Source: an uncultured Bacilli bacterium (GTDB lineage Bacteria > Bacillota_I > Bacilli_A > RFN20 > CAG-826). Taken from it: a stretch of DNA of 64,000 nucleotides. Shown here in pieces: positions 58,622 to 64,000 of the stretch. Numbering within the stretch: the first letter of the stretch is position 1; the number at the start of each line of letters is the position of its first letter. The stretch lies in assembly GCA_934140155.1 (NCBI GenBank), contig CAKPBC010000007.1, forward strand, positions 36,341-100,340, written 5' to 3'. Position numbers and translations under genes: made by a program. Under the pieces are notes generated by a model that was given only the letters and a program-made list of their open reading frames with translations, made no database searches and was not told the DNA's origin.

Positions 58622-60367
58622 ATGACTCGTTATTTTGTATACCTTATTAGCGATACTAAACTTACACAGCTACTTGTATTACTTGCCGTAGCTATTTTTG
58701 TCGTGATAGTGGTCAGCATGATTTTATCTAATCATGAAAATGTCAATGTAAAAAAGAAATTCGAATTAGCGGAAAATACTACTAGAATAATTTGTATTGA
58801 TGCTAAAAATAACAAAGTGCGATATTTTAATAAATCAAATATTGAGCATCAAGTTGTTTGCTCTATTGATGAATTTTTAAATAATTTTCCAACAGAAGAG
58901 AAAGTTCGTTTTGAAAAATGGATTGATGAATTATTATCAACTAAGAAAAATGTTAGTGATTATTTAGAAGTAGATGTTATTTTTGAAAAAGAAAAGAAAA
59001 GCTATTATTCTTTCATACAACTTCAAAAATTAGATAAAAGAAAGAAAATCATTCATCTTGAAAGTTATGTAATGAAGTATCTAGATGTTAAAAATAAAAC
59101 TGATAAAAAGAAACTTTCTAATATTACGGTAACAAACATTGAACAAATGTTAACTATCGAGAAAATGAAAAACAAAAATAAAGGTTCTTTCTTATTCGTG
59201 GCATTTAGAAATACTAAAATTCAAGATGAAGATGACGACAAAGTAAGTTCTTTATTCTTTGTATGCGCTAAAAATATTATTGCTCCATATTTAACAAATA
59301 ACTGCACTATTGCTGATTATTCACAATCTTCATTCACTATTTATTATCCAGGAATAAGTTCAAGAAAAAATTTATTACGTTTAATGCATAGCATTTCTAA
59401 AACAATATCCAAATATTTAAAAATTAATTCTTATAATGAAGACTATAATTATTCCATTACCGGAACATTAATTAATGAAGAAAATTGTACTTATAAACAA
59501 TTAGTTCGTAATACTAAATCTATTTCAGTTACAGCAATGGACCATAATGACCATATTATGATTTATGATGATAATAGCGTTTCAAGCGTCGAAATTACTT
59601 CTTCATATGAAAACGAATTTAATACGCTTATTAGTAAAAAAGATTTCAAGATTTTATATCAACCAGTTATTAATATTAAAACTGGATCAATACTAGCGTA
59701 TAATTCAACAATTAAATGTAACAACACAATTTTCTCAAATATTCAAGAATTAAAAGAATATGCTTATAAAGTTGGTAAGATTAAAGATTTATTTACAATG
59801 TTTAACAAAAAAATACTTAGTCGTTACTTAAATGAAAATATTTCTAATGTTAAATTAATTTATAATGTTTCAGTACTAGAAAGAGAACATGTTGCAAAAA
59901 GCTTTTCTCATATCGCGGGCATTGATAGTGAAGATATTATTCTTACATTTAGTGAACTTGAAATATCTGAATGGCTTTCGGAAGAAGAAGAAATTATTTC
60001 ATCAATTGTTAATTTAAAAGAACATGGTTATAAAGTGGCTTTAAAAATTGATAAAAAAGAATTGTTGCTTACAAATGAATTAATGAAAGTGTTCGATTAT
60101 TTCATTTTAGATAGCGAATTAATTAAAGATTGTCGTAAGAGCGGTAGATCAATTTTGATTATCCATACTCTTATTGATACTTTAAAGAGTTATGATAAAA
60201 ATATCATTGCTTACGGATTAGATACTAATAACTCAATGTATTTGATTTGTAAGATGGGGATTAAATATGTTTCAAGTAATTTGATTAGCCAAGCAGATGA
60301 AATGATTTTACCAATTGAAAAGAAAAAATTAAGTAAAGTTATGGCACTTGTTAATGGCAAGAAGTAG
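58622..60367 (+). CDS. Membrane protein with degenerate GGDEF and EAL domains
   Basis: A 581-residue protein. One transmembrane segment (about residues 15-38), a PAS-like region (about 50-150), a GGDEF-like region (about 165-310) without any GGDEF motif, and an EAL-like domain (about 330-575). The EAL domain keeps the fold markers KILYQPVINIKTG, DYFILDSELIKD and IIAYGLDTNNSMYLICKMGIKYVSS. However, the catalytic EAL reads YNS, and the usual E-G-V reads Y-G-L. Both domains look catalytically dead, so it may sense c-di-GMP or another ligand. AGGTG is 6 nt before ATG 58622. proS follows after 12 bp. Confidence 0.78.
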   Translation: MTRYFVYLISDTKLTQLLVLLAVAIFVVIVVSMILSNHENVNVKKKFELAENTTRIICIDAKNNKVRYFNKSNIEHQVVCSIDEFLNNFPTEEKVRFEKWIDELLSTKKNVSDYLEVDVIFEKEKKSYYSFIQLQKLDKRKKIIHLESYVMKYLDVKNKTDKKKLSNITVTNIEQMLTIEKMKNKNKGSFLFVAFRNTKIQDEDDDKVSSLFFVCAKNIIAPYLTNNCTIADYSQSSFTIYYPGISSRKNLLRLMHSISKTISKYLKINSYNEDYNYSITGTLINEENCTYKQLVRNTKSISVTAMDHNDHIMIYDDNSVSSVEITSSYENEFNTLISKKDFKILYQPVINIKTGSILAYNSTIKCNNTIFSNIQELKEYAYKVGKIKDLFTMFNKKILSRYLNENISNVKLIYNVSVLEREHVAKSFSHIAGIDSEDIILTFSELEISEWLSEEEEIISSIVNLKEHGYKVALKIDKKELLLTNELMKVFDYFILDSELIKDCRKSGRSILIIHTLIDTLKSYDKNIIAYGLDTNNSMYLICKMGIKYVSSNLISQADEMILPIEKKKLSKVMALVNGKK

Positions 60368-60379
60368 GAGGTAATTATT

Positions 60380-61813
60380 ATGGCAGATTTAAAAAACGAA
60401 GCAATAACATCACGTGATGTAGATTTTGCACAATGGTATACAGATGTATGTAAAAAAGCAGAATTAATGGATTACTCATCTGTAAAAGGATTTATTATTT
60501 ATCGTCCTTATGGCTACGCTATATGGGAACAAATCCAAAAACATTTGGATGAAAAATTTAAACAAACAGGACATGAAAATGTATATATGCCTATGGTTAT
60601 ACCAGAATCATTATTCCAAAAAGAAAAGGACCATGTTGAAGGATTTGCACCAGAATGTGCAATTGTTACTATTGGTGGTAAAAACAAACTAGATGATCCG
60701 CTTATTATTCGTCCAACAAGTGAAACATTATTTTGTGAACACTTTGCAAAGATTGTTACTTCATATCGTGATTTACCAAAAAAATACAATCAATGGTGCT
60801 CAGTAGTTAGATGGGAAAAAACAACCCGTCCATTCTTAAGAGGATCAGAATTCTTATGGCAAGAAGGACATACCATCCATCGTACAAAAGAAGAAGCAAA
60901 GCAAGAAACATTAATGATGCTTGATATTTATAACAACATGGGTAAAGATTTATTGGCAATACCTTTTGTAACAGGAAGAAAAACTGATAAAGAAAAATTT
61001 GCTGGCGCTGAAGAAACTTATACAGTTGAAGCATTGATGCATGATGGTAAAGCATTACAAAGTGGAACATCACATTATTTTGGTGATGGATTTGCCAAAG
61101 CTTTTGGAATGAAATATCAAGATAAAGATGGACAAGTTAAACACGTTTATCAAACTTCTTGGGGTGTTTCAACTCGTCTTATTGGCGCGATTATCATGGT
61201 ACATGGTGATGATAATGGCTTGGTACTTCCACCGCATGTCGCTCCAACACAAGTTGTTATTATTCCAATCCAACAAGCTAAACCTGGAATAGTTGCAAAA
61301 TGTCAAGAAATTAAACATCGTTTAGAAGAACAAGGCATTCGTGTTAAATTTGATGATTCTGATCGTACACCAGGATGGAAGTTCTCCGAATATGAAATGA
61401 AGGGTGTACCACTAAGAATTGAACTCGGACCTCGTGATTTAGAAAAAAATCAAGTCGTGCTATGTAAACGTAATGATGGCGCTAAAGAAATTTGCTCTAT
61501 TGATGATATTGAAAAAGAGGTTAAAAATAAATTAGAACAAATACATAATGAAATGTATCAAAAAGCTTTAGATCAATTATTACATAGTGTCACAGAAGTT
61601 CATACTTATGATGAATTAAAAGAAGTTGTTAATGTTAAAGGTGGCTACGCTAAAATGATGTGGTGCGGCGATGAAACGTGTGAAAACAAAATTAAAGAAG
61701 ATACTAACGCAACATCAAGATGCATGCCTTTTGATCAAAGACCTTTTGGAGATACATGTCCAATATGCGGCAAAAAGGCCACAAAAGTTGTCTTATTTGC
61801 TAAAGCTTACTAA
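60380..61813 (+). CDS. proS: Prolyl-tRNA synthetase (archaeal/eukaryote type)
   Basis: A 477-residue class II synthetase. Motif 1 region, motif 2 (YNQWCSVVRWEKTTRPFLRGSEFLWQEGHT, shown only in part here as RPFLRGSEFLWQEGHT), the proline-site THR-like and SGTSHYFGDGFAKAF, and a C-terminal zinc-like module (CGDETCENK; CPICGKKA; terminal Tyr) identify the type 3 ProRS. The roughly 180-residue editing insertion of the bacterial type is absent. AGGAGG precedes ATG 60380. No T-box leader is visible. Confidence 0.95.
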   Translation: MADLKNEAITSRDVDFAQWYTDVCKKAELMDYSSVKGFIIYRPYGYAIWEQIQKHLDEKFKQTGHENVYMPMVIPESLFQKEKDHVEGFAPECAIVTIGGKNKLDDPLIIRPTSETLFCEHFAKIVTSYRDLPKKYNQWCSVVRWEKTTRPFLRGSEFLWQEGHTIHRTKEEAKQETLMMLDIYNNMGKDLLAIPFVTGRKTDKEKFAGAEETYTVEALMHDGKALQSGTSHYFGDGFAKAFGMKYQDKDGQVKHVYQTSWGVSTRLIGAIIMVHGDDNGLVLPPHVAPTQVVIIPIQQAKPGIVAKCQEIKHRLEEQGIRVKFDDSDRTPGWKFSEYEMKGVPLRIELGPRDLEKNQVVLCKRNDGAKEICSIDDIEKEVKNKLEQIHNEMYQKALDQLLHSVTEVHTYDELKEVVNVKGGYAKMMWCGDETCENKIKEDTNATSRCMPFDQRPFGDTCPICGKKATKVVLFAKAY

Positions 61814-61860
61814 AAAATATTGCTAATTTAAGCGAAAGATTTGCCTGTTGAAGCAAAAAA

Positions 61861-61910
61861 ACTTAATAATGAGTTGTAAAAATAATACTTATGTGTTATC
61901 ATTATTAAGT
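61861..61910 (+). promoter_or_regulatory. Promoter of tRNA-Ser(GCT) bracketed by a 12-bp inverted repeat
   Basis: TTGTAA (61874-61879), a 17-bp spacer and TATCAT (61897-61902). ACTTAATAATGA (61861-61872) and TCATTATTAAGT (61899-61910) are perfect inverted repeats around it. Confidence 0.6.
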
Positions 61911-61914
61911 CTTT

Positions 61915-62005
61915 GGAGCAATACCCAAGTTGGTGAAGGGGCGTCCCTGCTAAGGACGTAGATCGGGTAACTGGTGCGAGAGTTCGAGTCTCTCTTGCTC
62001 CGCCA
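61915..62005 (+). tRNA. tRNA-Ser(GCT)
   Basis: A class II tRNA with acceptor GGAGCAA/TTGCTCC, discriminator G and encoded CCA. Anticodon loop CTGCTAA in stem CGTCC/GGACG gives GCT (reads AGC and AGU). A long variable arm is present and the T arm reads AGAGTTCGAGTCTCT. Confidence 0.95.
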
Positions 62006-62020
62006 TCACATAAATTATAA

Positions 62021-62050
62021 ACATCCTATGGTTTGTAGGGTGTTTTTTTT
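62021..62050 (+). terminator. Terminator of tRNA-Ser(GCT)
   Basis: ACATCCTA pairs with TAGGGTGT around a 7-nt loop, with eight T. The stretch 62051-62207 holds an AT-rich region with an imperfect repeat (ATATAAGCCG and CGGCTATAT) and no gene. Confidence 0.85.
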
Positions 62051-62207
62051 GTGCTTTGCAAATTAAAAATGGTTCGAACTTTTGAACTTTGGTGCATTAA
62101 AATATAAGCCGTTTTTTATATTGAAATTAGTTTTTGGCAATCACCAAAATATAACAAAAAAACACTAAGTTTTGTCCAAGCGGCTATATTATTTTTGGTT
62201 TGTACAC

Positions 62208-63041
62208 TCATTTATCTTCATCGGATTTTACTTCTAATAGATTTTTATCGTTTGCATTTAATGGTGAGATTGCTTTTTTGCCAACTCTTTTTTCGTAGGC
62301 GATTTTTGCGGTTTTTGCAACTTCGCCACCTTCCTTTGCAACTTTTTTATGTCCGGCCATTGTATTTGGCTTTTTTTCCTTGCTCATTGCGGTTGTTGTG
62401 ACTTCAGCAAGCATATTAAGGACAAACTCAATGTTAGTCATGTTATCTCGTAAATTTTCTTTTTTTAGTCCCTTAAATTGTTTGTATTCTTGGACACTCA
62501 TTCCAGACCAAGCTTTTGTCATTTCGTTTGTTAAAATTGCGTAATCTTTTTCTTGCGAAATGCCACGACTTTTCCATTCATCAGTGAGTTCTTTTCGCAT
62601 TTTTATAGTCATCATTCTTTGAGTTATCCATTCTTCTGGATAGCCTTTTTGTCTATAAGTTTCAACTGCTCTATCAATTGATTTTTGGGGGTCAGCGATT
62701 TCATCTAGTCGTTCGCTTCCAACTTGAGCAAGCCACATTTTAAATGGTTCGGCTTTTTTGCTTGGAATAGATTGAATTAGACGAAGTAAATCTTTTGTTT
62801 TGACAACATCTGTTAATCTTGACTTTCCATCTTTGGCAATCATTTTCAAAACGTGACAATTTGTCACGGTTTCATTGCCTTCTTTTTTTAACCTTTGTTT
62901 TAATTTTCTCCAATATGCTGCTGCATCAACGCTATCTGTCAATGCTTCAATTACATCAACTACAGAAAAATACCAATCTTCTTCTTCAGCATTCCATTCA
63001 GTTCTAATTCTCTTATCTTCAAAAACCTTAATGTTTGACAT
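62208..63041 (-). CDS. BRO-N domain protein (DinD/prophage antirepressor type)
   Basis: A 277-residue protein. Residues 1-110 form the BRO-N domain (RTEWNAEEEDWYFSVVDVIEALT, then AAYWRKLKQRLKKEG). The C-terminal half resembles DinD-like proteins (MSVQEYKQFKGLKKENLRDNMTNIE, then KKVAKEGGEVAKTAKI). Such genes travel on mobile elements and may respond to DNA damage. It sits next to tRNA-Ser(GCT), a common insertion target, but no integrase or att repeat is visible here. AGGAGAAAA precedes the start. GC content is higher than in its neighbours in places. Confidence 0.82.
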   Translation of the reverse strand: MSNIKVFEDKRIRTEWNAEEEDWYFSVVDVIEALTDSVDAAAYWRKLKQRLKKEGNETVTNCHVLKMIAKDGKSRLTDVVKTKDLLRLIQSIPSKKAEPFKMWLAQVGSERLDEIADPQKSIDRAVETYRQKGYPEEWITQRMMTIKMRKELTDEWKSRGISQEKDYAILTNEMTKAWSGMSVQEYKQFKGLKKENLRDNMTNIEFVLNMLAEVTTTAMSKEKKPNTMAGHKKVAKEGGEVAKTAKIAYEKRVGKKAISPLNANDKNLLEVKSDEDK

Positions 63042-63205
63042 AATGTTTTCTCCTATGGGTTGATTATATCATAAATAATCACTATAGGTATTGAATCTTT
63101 CAAAGAAATCCTTATAAAGTTAATATCTTATTGATTTTTCTAAATGTTTATACAAAAATGCTTATTTATAATAAAATTTTGCTTTGAAAAATAAAAAAAT
63201 TCGAA

Positions 63206-63835
63206 CTATTTCATAGCGTTTAATAAAAATAATATACAATTGTAGCAATATTGATATTTGTTATGACAAAAACTCATACCTACTTTATCCATTGCTATTT
63301 TTTGATTTTTATTTGGCTCAATTAAAGGATATAAGCCATGTGTAAGCATAAGCAAAGAATTAAATAAGTTGTTAATATTTTCGTTTGTGGAATCTTTAAA
63401 TTGATTGGAAATACTACTTTTTAATTTGATAAGTACTTCAACAAAAGACTCTTTAAAATCCACTAATTTTTCAATAGAAGCATGAGTTTCAATATCAACT
63501 AAATAAATAGAAATTATTTTTAATAGACGTGTGTGTTTTAAATAAGCATCAGCAATTTCATTAGCTAAATTTTCTTTTGACATATTTTCTTTTGAAAAGA
63601 TATTAATTAATTCATTTAAGAAATTTAGATAATCTTGTTTTAAAACATCAAGCATAATTTCTTCTTTGTTATTATAGTAACAATATAAAGAAGAACGGGC
63701 GATAGAAATACGTTCACTTATCGTTTTCATAGAAATATCTTGATAATCCATTTCGTCAAACATTTGATTAACAGTATCAACTATTTCTTTTTTTCTTTCT
63801 TCTATTTGTGTTAAGGAACAAGCGCGCTTTAACAT
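63206..63835 (-). CDS. TetR family transcriptional regulator
   Basis: A 209-residue protein. Residues 12-60 are the TetR HTH (VNQMFDEMDYQDISMKTISERISIARSSLYCYYNNKEEIMLDV). The helical ligand domain follows. It diverges from a promoter with two operators that reads out of the window, probably controlling an exporter or enzyme beyond position 64000. AGGTG lies upstream of the start. Confidence 0.9.
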   Translation of the reverse strand: MLKRACSLTQIEERKKEIVDTVNQMFDEMDYQDISMKTISERISIARSSLYCYYNNKEEIMLDVLKQDYLNFLNELINIFSKENMSKENLANEIADAYLKHTRLLKIISIYLVDIETHASIEKLVDFKESFVEVLIKLKSSISNQFKDSTNENINNLFNSLLMLTHGLYPLIEPNKNQKIAMDKVGMSFCHNKYQYCYNCILFLLNAMK

Positions 63836-63870
63836 AATTTCACCTCAAGTAAAATTATTATAAATTTATA

Positions 63871-63921
63871 TTGACACAATGTCAATTCGAATGTATTATT
63901 TATTTGATGACACAGTGTCAT
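63871..63921 (+). promoter_or_regulatory. Promoter with two 15-bp TetR operators
   Basis: Operator 1 TTGACACAATGTCAA (63871-63885) and operator 2 ATGACACAGTGTCAT (63907-63921) are perfect palindromes around a central base triplet, 36 bp centre to centre. TTGACA (63871-63876), a 17-bp spacer and TATTAT (63894-63899) make the promoter, so both operators block it. AAGGAG follows at 63925-63930. Confidence 0.85.
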
Positions 63922-63977
63922 TAAAAGGAGATTTAACTATTAAAAAGTCAAGAGAAAAATAAAAAACACGACGAAAA

Positions 63978-63991
63978 ACGCGCATGCGCGT
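63978..63991. other. GC-rich 14-bp palindrome at the window edge
   Basis: ACGCGCATGCGCGT is a perfect palindrome in AT-rich surroundings. It may be a hairpin in the outgoing transcript or part of an unseen element. No start codon with proper spacing from AAGGAG (63925) is visible; the frame from about 63941 has no stop before the edge but no ATG, GTG or TTG either. Confidence 0.4.
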
Positions 63992-64000
63992 GTAAATATG

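Noticed and set aside
60180..60379. T-box leader before proS
   Set aside because: The sequence is the coding end of the previous gene, and no T-box motif or terminator/antiterminator is visible in the 12-bp gap.
61861..61910. A second invertible promoter at the tRNA-Ser(GCT) gene
   Set aside because: The repeats are only 26 bp apart, lack recombinase-arm architecture, and flipping would disable an essential tRNA promoter.
1..64000. Mycoplasma-type genetic code
   Set aside because: UGA ends clear genes (for example at 27037 and 29412) and tryptophans in conserved motifs are UGG, so the code is standard.
1..64000. CRISPR array or cas genes
   Set aside because: No regularly spaced repeats and no cas-like proteins were seen; the only close direct repeats are the 24-bp pair at 50964-51011 and the operator repeats before fic.

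Overview
This is a gene-dense stretch of an AT-rich chromosome from a low-G+C Bacillota, most likely class Bacilli. UGA acts as a stop (for example the end of the Fic gene at 27037) and tryptophan is UGG, so the code is standard and not the Mycoplasma code. Bacilli traits include RNase J, Spx, long-form HPF, an S-box (SAM-I) riboswitch, MerR/XRE/TetR regulators, and a ylbD-ylbE-ylbF-rsmD-coaD-ylbJ order that mirrors Bacillus subtilis. An archaeal/eukaryote-type ProRS and the many small membrane proteins suggest an uncultured host-associated lineage near Erysipelotrichales or its relatives; that placement is inference.

Layout. 1-6.3 kb: envelope genes (glycosyltransferase start, YbaK, UDP-galactopyranose mutase, two tandem flippase-like paralogues, cardiolipin synthase). 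6.3-13.8 kb: MgtE, PduL, a TSCPD protein, a small ORF that runs into a SAM-I riboswitch controlling metK, HPF, a short aspartokinase, a HAD phosphatase. 13.9-24.2 kb: XRE regulators, an EEP phosphatase, a MATE exporter, two large lipoproteins, PEP carboxykinase. 24.3-27.1 kb: an unusual double methyltransferase, and a Fic protein with its own repeated operator. 27.7-36.4 kb: tRNA-Ser(GGA), an rluD-three membrane/unknown genes-pgm operon, Spx, CYTH, NAD kinase, and an EIIB-like protein without its cysteine. 36.5-43.4 kb: Maf, RNase J, deformylase, the ylb cluster, and several spore-coat-like small proteins. 43.4-52.6 kb: a thioredoxin-like protein, YitT, folA-thyA, a MerR-controlled dehydrogenase, an iron-type alcohol dehydrogenase, and a MATE exporter behind a leader RNA with an intrinsic terminator.

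The most interesting part is 52.7-56.3 kb. A tyrosine recombinase gene ends inside one of two perfect 23-bp inverted repeats (53651-53673 and 53802-53824). Each repeat is built like a tyrosine-recombinase crossover site: two inverted 10-bp arms around a 5-bp GATAT spacer. The 128 bp between them carry a promoter on each strand. Immediately downstream is an operon of two TasA/CalY-like proteins sharing the signal GGVYATF-x-YA, with an ER-type (SipW-like) signal peptidase between them that has an extra C-terminal domain. This reads as a self-contained invertible-promoter (phase-variation) switch for an extracellular fibre or matrix system. Inversion would also rewrite the recombinase's last residues. 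A degenerate GGDEF-EAL protein and an HPt-HATPase protein lie just downstream (57.5-60.4 kb).

The right end carries proS, tRNA-Ser(GCT), a DinD/BRO-type gene next to the tRNA, and a TetR regulator with two 15-bp operators that overlap a promoter reading out of the window. All three tRNA genes in the window are serine tRNAs (GGA, CGA, GCT). Domain, motif and membrane calls were made by eye; no database search was run.
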